Assembly: GCF_910592395.1 (NCBI RefSeq)
Contig: NC_088311.1
Span: 15,438,501 to 15,502,500 of the forward strand
From: Lineus longissimus
Taxonomy: Eukaryota; Nemertea; Pilidiophora; Heteronemertea; Lineidae
Direction of reading: 5' to 3'
Length of the DNA: 64,000 nucleotides
In this document: in pieces, positions 49,380 to 61,772 of the stretch
Numbering within the stretch: position 1 is the first letter of the stretch
How the letters are laid out: each line of letters begins with the position of its first letter
Translations under genes and position numbers: made by a program
The notes under the pieces: model-generated
What the model was told of the DNA's origin: nothing
Databases searched by the model: none
What the model saw: only the letters and a program-made list of their open reading frames with translations

Positions 49380-50973
49380 CCTAGTCTGTCAGAATACCTT
49401 GAAATGAGTGGATTACGATCGACAGTGACAAGCGTGCTCTTGTACTACGCTGTAGACACGTTCTAATCTGTCGCCGCCATTAAGCGGGTCTGGGTCAAAA
49501 TGACCACGATGAAATGACTTACCCGCATGTTTTGAAGCAGTAAGTTTTCATGAAAGTTGCCATTTGGTGACCAGGAGAACATAAGCCGTTTCCTTCCATT
49601 TCTTCGCAGTAGGATTTCGGGTGTTTGTCATAGCATGGTTCTGAAAAAATCGGAATGACAAAGTTTGTCTAGTTCAGGTTCAAAACTACGTGGTGTATGT
49701 AAATCATGTCTGAAGCACATGCCCGACGAGACATCGTAAGAGGACAGGGGGATCAGCATGACTAAGAGCATACGATGTTCCGTATCGAACGTATAATCAT
49801 AGTCTTAATCATTTTTCAAAACGTACCTGCCAAACAAACTTCGTAGATAACAATATCAAATTTAAAACACCGCGATGATTCAAAATACTGCGCGCAGTGC
49901 ACAAATAAAAAATCGTCAGTTATCGAGGCGCAATGGTCATTTGAGAGTCCCCCGGATAAGCCATATTTTGATCCTTCCTGGATATTTCTCATTGAAATTT
50001 GGCACCATTATGAATTGGCACAAATAATAATACAGCATTTATTCCAGATTGGTCATTAAAATGGACAATAGTACCAAACAATTTTGACAACATTATTCGC
50101 CAACACAGTCCGCCGATGGGAAAATGAGGGGTTGTGTCGCTAGTCATCATGCATGTAACGGATCAAGCTTCGATGTAATGGATAATGATCCAAAAGAAAT
50201 GATTGCAGTTAGAGGGTAGTTAGTCATACTAGCTTGATCCTGTCTCAATAAATGTATCAATTGCTTTTATAAAAACTTTGTTTTTGTTGAAATGTCCGTC
50301 TAGGTGATACGTATTTTAGGAAATATCAAAATATTAAAATCTAAGTCTTTCTCTGTACTTCCAAACCAAAACCATTGGTAATGGTAATGGTATTACAATT
50401 ATTTTTATCATTGAAATTGATTAGCCCATGTAGAATAGAGTGGAAACCTATTCCCGGATGATGGTTACGAAAAGAAATTTTACTCACAAATGGTGCCCGA
50501 CTACAAACTATACACCTTTCCAGAAATGGGGCGCTGAGTGTCCGAAATAGTGATGTCATAAGGGGAAATTAGGCCTTATGGTGGAGGGACAAAGGAGATA
50601 GTCATGGTTGACCAACACACTTGAATGCCTTTAATGACGGACAAGGGGAAAAAAAGTTAGTTCTAATGCAAGCCACCAATTTCGGGAAGCATGTATAGGG
50701 CAGTAAAGAATGCGTTTTTCACATTTTTATCTCATTAAGTTTTAATTGGCGAATAAGTGCATCTTTTTAGGGATTTTTTTCCCGATTAATTGCAGAAATT
50801 CATTCCTTTTTAAAAAAGTACATGTTAGAAAACTGAATCAGTTTAATATATGGTGTTTCAAGGCGTTATCTAACAGCTAACAATATTACATTATTTACTG
50901 TGTCGTCCTGTCTCAATAGACTTTTTCAAATAGATTTATTCAAATAAAAGCCGAGCAACTGCCGATCCTTTCA
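49380..50973. other. No gene seen
   Basis: No supported coding region, repeat or splice structure. One would expect introns of a minus-strand gene here only if the exon at 50974 were internal, but that exon ends in a stop. Confidence 0.35.
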
Positions 50974-51171
50974 TCATTGGACATCCTCCAGAAGTCTCAT
51001 GTATGTCCAATTGACCTTATGGCCGCGGTACTCAGTTGCAAAACAAATGATCACAAACCGCTTACGCTCAGTTGTCACAACTGCAGGCTGAATTCCTAAG
51101 TCCAACAGACTCATCTTCCCAGTCAACAGTAATGTCTCAAGAAGTGCTTTGGTTCCATTCTCGATAGCTTC
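50974..51171 (-). CDS. Probable terminal exon of an unknown gene
   Basis: Acceptor CTGCATTTCAG, then 65 codons in phase 0: EAIENGTKALLETLLLTG, LDLGIQPAVVTTERKRFV, ATEYRGHKVNWTYMRLL, then two adjacent TGA stops. Protein-like composition and a clean acceptor support it. The upstream exons would lie beyond 51,175. A GACAAGCTAGCG-starting block near 51,575 after a CTTTCCCAG acceptor is a candidate but has a stop in its long frame. I do not recognise the protein. Confidence 0.4.
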   Translation of the reverse strand, partial: EAIENGTKALLETLLLTGKMSLLDLGIQPAVVTTERKRFVIICFATEYRGHKVNWTYMRLLEDVQ

Positions 51172-52813
51172 CTGAAATGCAGTATTGAAGTGTTACATGT
51201 TGTCAATACAAAAATTCGGTTTTTTAAAGTGAAGTATCACAAAGACACTGCGAGGAGGGGGAGGGGGGGGGGGTGGTGGAGAGAGGGAGGCTATTGGATC
51301 AAACATTCCGCGGAGGTCTTCTCATCCAAAGGGAGTGATCTTCTGTCGTCTACCCCTGGAAACAATAGAAATGGAGCAGTTCTCACCTTCGAGCTACAGG
51401 AATAAGACGAGGTATCCTTGGAAATTCTGAGCAAAACTGGCTCCGTCAAGCAAAACACTGCTTGATAAGCTTGACCCCCTTTTGGAGAAATCACCAGTTT
51501 TTACAAACATCAGAGTGGAGAGTGGAGAATCGATTCTGACAGGCCTTCCAACTTGTTGCGCTAGCTTGTCCTGGGAAAGGAGAAAGTTTTTCAATAATGT
51601 TGGAAAATTGACAATGTGTTGTTTGAGTCTTCCAACGAAATACACACAAATGGAGCAAAATGCACTGCATGTTTGTTTTGTGGATATCAAACAATTTGCG
51701 AATAATGCTTCAACTGTTTTGTGCGTTTCGCTACAAAAAAAACCTCGTTGGTTAATTTACCGCAAAATTGACTGCGGATGGAATCGTCCAGACACCACTG
51801 CCTGGTAAGTCGGAGGGCCCGCCTCAAATGCACACGATTTAGAAGGTTCTCGGCAAGCTTGGGAATAGATTAACCAGGGTGAGCATATTTTTTAGACCTG
51901 AAAAGTAAGCATGCTTTTCAGACCTGATGGCGATAGGCGATATGAAGGGATAGTTTTTTCAAACAAAAAAAGATACGTCTTTTTGCTAGAATATAAATTA
52001 TAGGGCATAGCTTAAGAAACACATGGTGAAAACCGCATAGCAATCGAATTTTCCATCTTAAAGTTATAGCAGAATGTAATTCAAATATTTCAGGTGGTGC
52101 AAAAACAAATTGACGATGTACATTGTACTGTACTGAAATAAGGTTTTTGATAGTTTTATTCTTATATTCCAAATACCTTCTCACAGGTTTGATATTTTCG
52201 TGAACATGTTAATTTACAATTTTGTAATATAATCATGAAACAATCAGAATCTTTATTTTTAGTACAGCACAATGTACATCACCAGTTTGTTCTTCCTTCA
52301 CCACCTTACATGTTTGAATTTTATTCCTGCGATAACTACAAGATTGGTATTTATACGGTTTTCACCATAGTGTTTGTTATTTTATGCCCTATTATCAAGA
52401 ATTAATAAAGACTTTATAAATTGATATTTATACGTAAAGCTAAAAAGTGTTTCAGGTAAACATTAGGGAAAAACTCATATCAGAGAGGTTTACGCCGTTT
52501 GTTGAAAATTTGAAATTTGTTAGGTTAATACGTACTAAAAGTAAATGTCAGCATTTCCGTGGTGTAGACAGATATACAAATATGACAAGCACCGAGTTTC
52601 AGCAAATTAGTATGCAGAAAAGCTGCACCACTGCATTTCAATTAGTCTTGACCACCAGTTATTACGCACGGCGTATCCCTTTAGGAACTCACAACGCTAA
52701 CGACGATGACGTCATGTCGTTTATCGTAAAGAAATAACGCTATGTAGGAGAAGAAGAAATGTGGTAAATGCAAATTGTTTATTTTGCCTTGTATCGGTAG
52801 ACAATTTTTAGAG
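51172..52813. other. No certain gene; possible decayed exon
   Basis: A G-rich tract (G9 with GAGGGAGG) at 51,254-51,290. Overlapping open frames on both strands at 51,394-51,808 may trace an exon of the gene ending at 50974 but carry conflicting stops. The rest is AT-rich without signal. Confidence 0.3.
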
Positions 52814-53222
52814 GAGACAAGACCACTAATGAATATTCATAGGTTGGAGGCTCGAGGCCTATCAATTAGACGAGTGCATGTTTTTAACTCTAAAGTACAT
52901 ATTTGGAGAGGTATTGAAAAAATATTTGTTGTGGCAAGTCTCTTTCGAATTTTGCAAATTTGGTAATAGGAGGCGTGTTTTGAGATTTTTCTGCCAGTTG
53001 GCTGAAAAGAATGGAAATATCAATGTCTGTCTAATTTGTCGATTATCAAAAAATATCCGTGGTCAACTACCAGTTTATTTTTCACCATTTACTTGCCCAA
53101 CTGTCCGGAATATCATATCAAAATTTCAGATTCACAACCCCACGCAGTATTTGATGCGTCGCGGTCAAACATTGACAATTTAACTGCTAAAAGGCTTAAA
53201 AAATCAATGGTGGTCTTGTCTC
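52814..53222. mobile_element. Second copy of the GAGACAAGACCAC MITE
   Basis: Starts GAGACAAGACCACTAATG and ends CAATGGTGGTCTTGTCTC. The left interior (ATGAATATTCATAGG...CCTATCAATTAGACGAG) matches the right interior of 35468-35689 inverted. It is longer (409 bp), with an unrelated middle. A third half-copy of the terminal motif (AATGGTGGTCTTGTCTT) follows directly. Confidence 0.6.
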
Positions 53223-54378
53223 AATGGTGGTCTTGTCTTATATCAGTGTCTTTCAAAACAGGAAGACTCTGCTTATATACGTATTTTAAGAGGACGCTTT
53301 GGACGATAGCGGTGCTTGCTCTGTTCATCTCAGACTTTTTTCTGATAATTCGGTGTTTTGGTCTCATTGGGGAGGTTTTTTTTATATTCATGCGCGGCCA
53401 AGCCCTAACCGTAGTTCCTAAAATCATTGATTTCTCGGTCCTCATAGTAGGTCAGTGTTGATTCAGCAGTTGTTTTGGCAACCAGACATGTTTTTTTGGA
53501 GTTTCTGAAACCTAGATCGCTACTCAATAGGCGGCTAACAAGATACTACGCATTTAGTGTTGTTGCCGACGTATGTGTACACTGAACTTGGGATATGCGT
53601 CGGCCCAGTGTTGAAATGCCGTCCAGTGCCAGTTGGTGCGTTTTTCGCTGATTTGTGCAATATTCAACATATCTCAAAAGTTCAATGGTTGACCCTCGAT
53701 TTGTTTTTGATTTTTGTCTAGCGAAAGCAACTGTCCTTCAGAGGAGAATGGTCACTGTAAGAATTATTCAGGAAGAAATGTATAATATTTGAGGTTTTTC
53801 GTGATTGTCCGGCCCTATTGGCAATATTGCCATTTGGGATGGTGAACAGAGCTAGGAGCAAATGCGACGCTTATGATTTATTTAAAGAAATAAAATGCCC
53901 GATTTAACATCCTGCAGAATCAGGGGAATTGGGCGTTTCCAGTGATATACGACACAAATGGGTTGTCCTCATGCATTCACTTTGGAAACGCATTTTAGAA
54001 TAGATGTTACGTCCTGTTAATGAGGCACGTCATCATCGCGTACATTTGGGAAAAACTCCCTAACGAGACCTTTGATAGAGGAGTGCTGCAAAGTAAAGGA
54101 CCCTACAAGTTGTGTTCGTACTGTCAAGTGATTTTAGCAGAAACCTTCATTATTTGTCACTACGCTCGTGAGAGATTTTGAAGTTTGACTGCCCCTGTCT
54201 GAATAAGTGAATGACGAAACGGTCGAACTGTCACTGGGCGACCTTATGTTCAAGGTCTGTCATAAGGCTAATTCGGCAGCGACAGTACGGAAGATACTAA
54301 AGAACCAGAACCAGGTCCAGGCCATGTTAGTGTGGACTTGTAATTTCTACAAAGTAGGGAAAATAGCTTGAAAAAGGC
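53223..54378. other. No gene seen
   Basis: No coding or repeat structure supported. Confidence 0.35.
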
Positions 54379-54440
54379 GACGCCTAGAGTGGGATTCGAT
54401 CCAGCGACCTGAGTAGGCAACCGCTATACCCATGCAACCA
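54379..54440 (-). other. tRNA-like sequence (probable tRNA-derived SINE head)
   Basis: On the minus strand: GGTTGCATGGGTATAGCGGT has an A-box layout, and GGATCGAATCC is a good B box, followed by a GGCGTCGCC match typical of a SINE body. The acceptor stem does not close, so a functional tRNA is unlikely. Its 3' side continues toward 54,340 without a clear tail. Confidence 0.5.
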
Positions 54441-54471
54441 CCGTCGATATATCCGCTGAAAACTGACTGTA

Positions 54472-55064
54472 TTGCAAAATAAAAAGCTCAAACGGAAAGA
54501 ACGGAAGCGTCGAGCGAAGGATTTGTCGAAAGGAACGAAAAACGAAAGTAAAACGATTGAGCCAGAAGTCGAAGGAACGAAAAACGAAAGCAAACCGCCT
54601 CGGTTAGCCAAAGGGATTGCAGGCGAATGCATCGGAGCCGAGCCCTTGGATGCTATCTCTGTTCTATACGTTGGTAAGGTGGGTCTGAAGCATTTGGCTG
54701 ATGATATTCGTGATCACGTTAATTCTCTTGGAATAAACTGAAACGTGCGCGTGTCAATTTTGGTGGATAAACGCTCGTATAAGTAATTTAAAATCGGTGT
54801 TCTAGTTCCCTTGTGAAACATGCGCTAAACAAAGACCTGTGGCCGAGGGGTATAGTGTTACCTCCCTTTCGTGCCAGTGAGCAAACACAGCGGGCTGCCC
54901 CGCCCCAACGAACCAGCGATGGTCTTACAATGGCAAAAGGAAAGCGACCAGTCAAGGAAACTGGTAATCCAGTTGGTGGGGCCGTGAGAAGGATTACCAT
55001 TCGCGGCACCAACAACCCCGAAGTCAATCCCTCAGGGACAGCTTGGAGACTAGAGACTATTTGA
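54472..55064 (+). pseudogene. LINE ORF1 remnant
   Basis: Basic N-terminal part (LKRKERKRRAKDLSKGTK) with a repeated KGTKNESK/EGTKNESK unit, then LDAISVLYVGKVGLKHL, an RNA-binding (RRM-like) start. A second frame gives LNKDLWPRGIVLPPFRAS, the usual end of the nucleic-acid chaperone domain (LWP.G...R.F). One or two shifts and a stop lie between. Confidence 0.5.
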
Positions 55065-55109
55065 ACTCGCGATACAACTATCGCCAAATAGCAGTGGTAG
55101 TTGTCAGGC

Positions 55110-56514
55110 TGACAATGTTGGCAAGGCGAGGCTTTCTTTCGGCTCTTATAACTTATAACTCTTTTAACCCATATGGGTTTTAAGTCAAACGTCCGCTACG
55201 TCTTTGATAGACTCTCAAAACGTGATGTACTTTGTCTGCAGGAGACGTGGTTGCGTCCCTCTGAACGTGATCTGGTTTCTACTAAGTTTCTACTAGGTGA
55301 TCTGGTTTCTACTGGTTGGGGCAGAAGCAAAAAATGACCGTGTCAAGTGTTCAGCATTCTCAGAATCGGGTATGACTACTGTCGAGGCAGACTGCAGAGG
55401 CCCTATGGCGGTATGTCGGTGATATGTAAGAAAAACTCCCGCTTTCCTTTTAATGAGATTGAAACACGGGTGGACAGGGTCGTTGCTGTGTCTGTAAGTG
55501 ATATTTCTGGTAAAATTATAAGACTATTTGTGAATGTCTACATGCCATACTATGATAAGAGTGACAAAGGTTGCACTGCAGCATTTATTGAGGTACTTGA
55601 TGAAATCCAGCTTCTTATTAATAGGCACGGGTCATCCGCCCCCGTCACACTTCGCAGGGACTTTAATGCGCAGCTTCCTGCTGGCAGGAAGCTTAGAAAG
55701 CTGTGGTACTGTATAAGCGTGCTGGTTTTTCAACTCATAGCAGTTTAATATTACCTGCGACAGCCATGGATCTTGTTTTTGAACAGAAGTGTAAATTCAC
55801 ATTTTTCTGCCTAATGCGGCGGGTGTACTCTTGGTTTGATCCTGTCTTTTCTTTTATAAACATGATGCCGAGTCTTTTGAGAAGTGTGCTATTGTGGAAT
55901 TAGAAGAGGGTAATGGCGGCGATCACCTGCCAGTCCATTTTGAATTAAGTGTGTCACTGTCTAGTGCTGAATCAGTCGCTCCTTGTGAAACACATCATAG
56001 GCACCCTCGTTTGAACTGGAGCGATGTACGGGAACAGTATTGTAAGATTCTGAATGACAAATTGTCAAATTTTGATATGAGCGGTATTTTGGCCCCGTTG
56101 AATAGGTCGGAAGCTCTGGATGTAATTGAGATGCATCTTAACGTGGTCATTGATTCAATGCACGAGTCTGTTCAGGAGGCTAGTGCAGCCAAAGGCCCCC
56201 GTCGTTTTAGGTGCTCACCTTTTGTCAGATTTACGTGATAAAAAGCGCTTTTCTGGTACTTGTCGATACAAAATGATAAGTCGGGTATTGTCTTTGAGTG
56301 TTGGAAACATTGCAAAAGTGTGTTTAGGACAGCATTTCGAAAGAGTGTTAGTAATGTAAAGTATTGTCAGGTAAATAAGCTGAACGGTTTGATAAAATCC
56401 CGTCCGACAACGGCTTTTTGGAACCTTTTGAGAAAGCAGGAGAAGAAGAAAAGTGAATGCCCTCTAACCCTGAATACATTGACTAAGCATTTTGAAAGTA
56501 TTATGTCAGATACC
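55110..56514 (+). pseudogene. LINE ORF2, AP-endonuclease and linker
   Basis: Motifs of an exonuclease-endonuclease-phosphatase fold: SKRDVLCLQETWL (catalytic Glu), FVNVYMPYYDKSDKG, and DFNAQLP (Asn/Asp). NGGDHLPVHFEL carries the terminal Asp-His pair. The linker (RPTTAFWNLLRKQEK, LTKHFESIMSD) leads to the hAT insertion point. At least three frame changes. Confidence 0.7.
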
Positions 56515-58117
56515 AAAAACGGATTAGTTAAAAAAAACCTCTAACTTAAAAAACAGAAATATACGGCAGCTGTAGATGAGGCACCAGTCTGCCAATTCAG
56601 ACAATGATTGTACCACTGAGCTGCACTTGTCCCTACTGCCCAATGGCATTTACTTCTTAGTCTTTCAGTTAAGCAATTCATCACCATGTTGCATTGAATG
56701 TACATCTGTTTTTACAACAGAGCCCAATTTTGAGGCAATGGTCCTGTTGTATTCTTTTATCCCCTATGTGCCGCTGGTGTACACACACATGAATAAGTAA
56801 TGAGTGTTGCCGTAGTAGAGCCTAGACCAATCCTGTGGGTGGTAGTAATATGGAAATTAGCAATAATAGCTCACAGTGTTTAAAAATATAATCTGATTTG
56901 ATTAGTCTACTTTTTTACTTCTCAACAACAAGGTTTCAAGTAATACATGTGAAAACTTTGTAGTGTGTGCATGTAGTATTCGGTGAATAGGACCCCTTTG
57001 ATGCAGGTGTGTCAGTTTATAATTGATCATGACCGTAATCTATCTGTCAACCAGTCATTATTTTTTCGCCAGGAAACCATTGAAATGTGATGTTGGTTGG
57101 ATCCCCTTCTATTATATTGTTAGAACTGTCCAAAGTCTATTGAAAGCTAAAAATATGAAATAAAATAAAGAGTGCTGCTTGCTTGCTAACTTGTCAAAGA
57201 TATATCTGGTGTCAGTAACAAATATTGAATAAATGAGACAGTCTTTCAGGTTGACAAATCTTCCTAATTATGAGAAACAAAGGAAATTTTGGGTGCAAGG
57301 AATAAGCAAACCTGTTGGCTTTTCTCTGCCCAAAACCTTATCAATACGTGAATAAGGGTCATTGCCAGGGCAAGCTGGCATTTTGCAGGAAAAATCACCA
57401 ACATGTTGATAGTTTATGAGTAAATGGTGATTTAATTTGCAGCTTTTTAATTTTTTTCCGATCGGCTTGATCATGAAGTTTTGAAAGGAACCAGTTTTGG
57501 ACCCTCCTTGCACTGAAGGCCCATGTACCGACATGGGCATATGCCTAACAAATTATTTGTTGAAGTATGAAAAATCTGTGGTCTTTTCAGGAATTGTATT
57601 AGATAATCCTGAAGTATGGTGGCTTAACAGCCAGCATGGCCACGAACAGCAATGTAAGAGCTTGGTGAAATGACATGTTATTCATATTACATGACTTTTC
57701 CATTCAACGATGGTTTGCAAGCTAATTAGGCCTACCAGCAATCTCACAGCAAGTTTGTGGGAGGAGTTATGTGTGTTGGTTTCGTTATATATATGTATAT
57801 ATATGCAGATCAATTTATGCGCCCTCTATTGGAATATTTGGGCACTTTGTACTCCTCGTGACCATCACTCTCGCTCATGACGGGCAGCTTTGGCCAAAAA
57901 CAAATGTGCATATAATGTCTTCTGGTGATAGAATTTCTTAATTATTGTTTAAATTGCCCTGTTCGGCTGTAAGTGGAGAGCATTAGCGTCATTTTGAAAC
58001 CCTAACCATTACAATCCTCCAAAAAACTGCACCAGGTAGGGGTGGAAAAGTGGCAATTTCATTCAAAAATTGGGGAAATCCAAGTTAGATATTTTTTTTT
58101 AAACTAATCCGTTTTTG
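56515..58117. mobile_element. hAT-like non-autonomous element, 8-bp TSD CAGATACC
   Basis: CAGATACC at 56507-56514 and again at 58118-58125 flank a 1,603-bp insert. Its ends are inverted: AAAAACGGATTAGTT with AACTAATCCGTTTTT, and CTCTAACTT with AAGTTAGAT. The LINE reading frame continues across the duplication. Eight-bp duplications are typical of hAT. No transposase frame inside; it includes a TATATATGTATATATA tract near 57,787. Confidence 0.8.
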
Positions 58118-58125
58118 CAGATACC

Positions 58126-59407
58126 CATGTATTTACTGCTGAACAAAAGGGCATAGCAGAAACTGTGAATGATTGGTTTTCAAAAAGTTTAGAAAACGAG
58201 TCAATGGTGAGGATCAAAACCAGTGAAATAGATGAGCTCATTCCAAAGCTGCGGCGCAACTGTAGTCCTGGATATGACGGGATACTTGGTGAGCATTAAT
58301 AGTACATGGCCGCATTGGATATCTTTGTGACCATTTGGCGAAGTTTTTCTCTTTATGCTGAGCTGGCACATTGTCCAGATTGCTCCAGCACTTGTGTAAT
58401 CATTCCGGTGCTAAAGAAGGCCCACTTTATACCCTACGGTTGCAAGTAATTATCGTCCTATTACCCTGAGCGCGACCTTACTTAAACTGTTAGAATTGTA
58501 TATGAGGCCAAGCGACGGTGGTAGTAATGTTCAGTTTAGTTTTCGTCGAGGAGTTGGCACGGCCCTAGCATGTTCTTTCCTTAATGATATTTTGGCAGTT
58601 TCGAACCAGAGAGGTTCACCAGTGTACGTCTGCAGTTTGGATGCAGATTAATGTTTTGATAAAGTTTGGCATGCGGGTCTTTTTTACAAGCTGAGAGGCA
58701 AACTACCCCTCCCAAACTGGCTGTTTCTTTTGCAGCTGTATAAATCATCTACTGCCACTATCTTTAGTAATGGTTCGTATAGTGAGGTGTTGAAAATAAC
58801 GAGAGGAATACGTCAATGAAGTACATTATCTCCGCTACCTTTTACATTTTTGTAAACGGTCTATTGACTAGGCTGTTCACGTGTGAGACTGGAATTCATG
58901 TTGGTGATGACATTTGCAATTGTATTGCATACACGGATGACGTAACAATCTTTGCCCTGACGGCCACTTGGTTACAGCAATTGTCAGATATCTGTCAAAA
59001 TTATGCCCGTTCTTGGCATTTTACATTAGGTAGAAAACCCAAAAAATGGATTCTGGAGCGGATCCCTTTAAGACTGAGCCAGATTGGTATGTAGAGAAAC
59101 AACGTCTGAAAGAGAAAAAAATCCCTTGATTATCATGTTATTTATTTATTATGACCTTTTGTAATGATGGTAAGGCATCTTGCCATGTAGAGAAGTGAAT
59201 CAGTAAAGTTAGGAAAGCCGCTTTTGGCCTTGTCCATAACGGATATTTGTTTCCTGGTTTGTCAACTGATGCTAAGACGTATTTTTATAAATGTATAGTC
59301 CGGCCTACACTGTTTTACGGTATGGAATGCCTGAATTCAACCTGTCAACATTTTAAAGCTCGGGATTCATTCCAAAGAAGTGTTCTGAAACGTGCGTGTG
59401 GCCTCGG
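58126..59407 (+). pseudogene. LINE ORF2, reverse transcriptase
   Basis: GIAETVNDWFSKSL and RRNCSPGYDGILGEH lead into NYRPITLSATLLKLLE, QFSFRRGVGTALACS, then VYVCSLDAD followed by a TAA and CFDKVWHAGLFYKL (first catalytic Asp region interrupted), and YTDDVTIFA (the YxDD box). GYLFPGLSTDAKTYFYKCIV and RPTLFYGMECLNS follow. Several stops and shifts, so no activity is possible. Confidence 0.75.
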
Positions 59408-59410
59408 TAA

Positions 59411-60076
59411 TGCAGCGGTCAATTACAACTCTGACCCCCCTCCCCCTATCAAGGGTCGACACTGATGCGACATCGCATCTGCGTCGCATCCTGAGGTTTC
59501 CAAAAATTCCCTAGCGTTGAATTCCTGACGAACTGAGTAAAAATCAGCGTCGAATTTCGTCGAATGTCTGAAAATAACAAAAATGATCTTTGGTGAATTC
59601 CTGCGTACGGGACCGCCGACCATGCCGAAAGACCGTCGCATGTTTAGCGACCGCGAATTTAGGGGAGAACAGCTTGGTACTATTATCCAGTTTCTTCTTT
59701 CCGTCAATTTTCTGACATCTGCAGCCATCATTTTGGGGGAAGAGGGTTGAGAATTAAAGGAAGCACTGTTCAGTTGACTTGCACAAACCAGCCAATCCTT
59801 ACCCATATATGGGAACAAGTCTATTCATAATAGACTTCGTACCCAAAAATGTGAATTTGTGTGGCATTCCTGACGTTCACTGTCAAGTGAAAAACAGGTG
59901 ATGCTTTGAAGCTCAAAAAAGAAGAAGCAGGGAATTCCTGGAGCAAGGATCTTGTGCTCTGTGTGAGAAACTGTCGATTCCTGGACGACCCCTTTTTTCC
60001 CAGGTGTCGAATAAATGCCGAATGTCTGATGGGGGGGGGGGGGGGGGGGGGTTCAGAGTTGTAATTGACCGCTGCA
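59411..60076. mobile_element. Harbinger-like MITE in the LINE, TSD TAA
   Basis: The ends TGCAGCGGTCAATTACAACT and AGTTGTAATTGACCGCTGCA are perfect inverted repeats, continued inward by C- and G-runs. TAA flanks at 59408-59410 and 60077-60079. Without the insert the LINE frame continues. The interior matches the window start (1-175) inverted. Three-bp TAA duplications fit PIF/Harbinger. Confidence 0.75.
60031..60051 (+). repeat. G21 homopolymer
   Basis: Run of 21 G just inside the right TIR of the MITE, facing C-rich sequence (ACCCCCCTCCCCCT) inside the left TIR. The length in the assembly may be inexact. Confidence 0.8.
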
Positions 60077-60079
60077 TAA

Positions 60080-60447
60080 GAGGTCCCATCATTCTAAATT
60101 GTTAGCGGCTTTTAGGATTGAGATTGCAAGATATTTTTTGGAGAGTCAAGTATGCTCTGTATATATAGGAGCATGTTTGTGGGGAACACTCCTGCGAGAC
60201 CCATGAATATTTGTTAACAACGTTTTTGATCTGGTGAGTGAGTCCCCGGTACGACCGTGTCCTGGTTTCTGCCAACGATCCGGTTAGAGTCGGTCTCGCG
60301 AATTTTAAGTTAATACGGGCTACACCCTATGATGGAGTCACTGACTCACATAGAAACTTGTTATATGATGATCATTTTAACAATATGGACTCAATGCAGC
60401 ACAAGCTGGTTAGGCTCCTTACTAAATCTTTTTATGGCCGACTTTAA
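60080..60447 (+). pseudogene. LINE ORF2 C-terminal region
   Basis: Continues the RT reading frame after the MITE: KLLAAFRIEIARYFLES and SVYIGACLWGTLL, then, after a shift, RVLVSANDPVRVGLANF, YDDHFNNMDSMQHKLVRL and LLTKSFYGRL before TAA. Confidence 0.5.
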
Positions 60448-60570
60448 ATTATGTAGATTTATTCACTTGTATTGTGTTTTTTACTGTGCCATGAATGTGT
60501 GAAAGAAAATATTCATGTATATCATTCTCTTTTATGGAGGTTTAATAAATGATTATTATTACTATCATTA

Positions 60571-61772
60571 ATCGTTACTTAGTATTAAGCCAACCGCTGG
60601 TGACCTAGCATTGTTACTGGGTTGGTCTCATTCTCATTTTCACTTTCTCTTAGAGTTGCTCAGCTCCTCAATAATTTTGTCCCTTGCAATTCTATCAGTA
60701 CTCACTTATATAATGCATCATCTCGCTTTCTATTTTTCAGGAAAGAAGACGGTCTCTCGGGCAGCTGGTCTTTAAACCGGCCGCGACCGCAATTGAATCC
60801 ATTCTAACAATAACAATAACATTTTCAGGTCCCACAGTTCTTTCACATTTTGCACTTTTTCATTGGTGGCTTCTTGCCACTGCCCTGATATGATCAGATC
60901 TCCCTGATCGGCACACTCATTTTCTAACAGCTTAACTCACCCATATAATACCGGAAGTGATGAGTAGTACACACCAACTAAATTGTTCTTTCACCCTTGT
61001 ACTATCCTGATCCAATACCTATTATTATTATTATTATTATTATTATTACAATGTAATCATGTATCAGTGTATTGTACTGTGTACAATGCAGCATCGCTTG
61101 GTCGCTCCAAAAACACGCTCAAAAGTAATTTCATTTGGCCCATCAAACCATGAAGAGATAACATTTGTATTATTTAGTCCGACATTGTGGTTTGTTTGCC
61201 AAATAAAGCTTTAGTGCTGTTTATTTTTGCGAATGCTTTTCACGTTTTAGCGGAGAAAATTTGCATGTATTATGTTAATTAGTTTAGTACCAAGATGTGC
61301 CAAAGGAAATTGATAGACAAGGTCTGGGGCGCCCGGCTGAATATTTCTAGTAACTTCCTTAAATTTGCATGTAGCGATTGAGAGTGCTTCAAAATTTAAA
61401 GTTTAGGAGAATACACTCATCTGTCAATGCAGTTCAATCAATCACCTTCAGTATTATTTCATTTTTAACACTGACAAATGATGGCTATATTATCAAAGTA
61501 TTGTGATGGTACACGATGATTACAAATTGTTAACAACAATAATGCCAAGTAGTTTTTGATCGGTCTAATCTAAGGTCTAATACAAGCTTCAAAACAAGAA
61601 AGCCTTTTGCCTTGGTCATTTGGGGCCCTGTTATTTGGTTAGTCCCATCAAGCAACATTCCATGTCCTAAAACTCATTTTGCCTTTCCCTAAAAATCTTT
61701 AGACAGAGATAATTTTTGTGCGGATCGATGCACTGTGACGCACTGCGCAGAGACAAAAATCTGCACCCCGAC
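60571..61772. other. No gene seen; (ATT)n microsatellite
   Basis: ATTATT microsatellite at about 61,020-61,048. No coding region. Confidence 0.4.

Larger units (their letters stand above)
54472..60570 (+). mobile_element. LINE (non-LTR retrotransposon), decayed and interrupted twice
   Basis: ORF1 traces (54,472-55,064), an endonuclease domain (55,110-55,750), linker, reverse transcriptase (58,126-59,407) and C-terminal region (60,080-60,447), all plus strand, with a short 3' UTR ending in an AATAAA (about 60,544) and an ATTATTATT tail. It is broken by a hAT-like insertion (56515-58117) and a Harbinger-like MITE (59411-60076), plus many frameshifts and stops. Endonuclease plus RT order and motif style point to the CR1/Jockey group; the exact clade is not settled. 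Confidence 0.75.

Noticed and set aside
54379-54440. Functional tRNA gene
   Set aside because: A and B boxes are present but the acceptor stem does not pair and no cloverleaf could be completed by hand; better explained as a tRNA-derived SINE.
59423-59818. 131-codon minus-strand frame in the MITE
   Set aside because: Lies inside a non-autonomous element; the matching copy at the window start does not preserve the frame.
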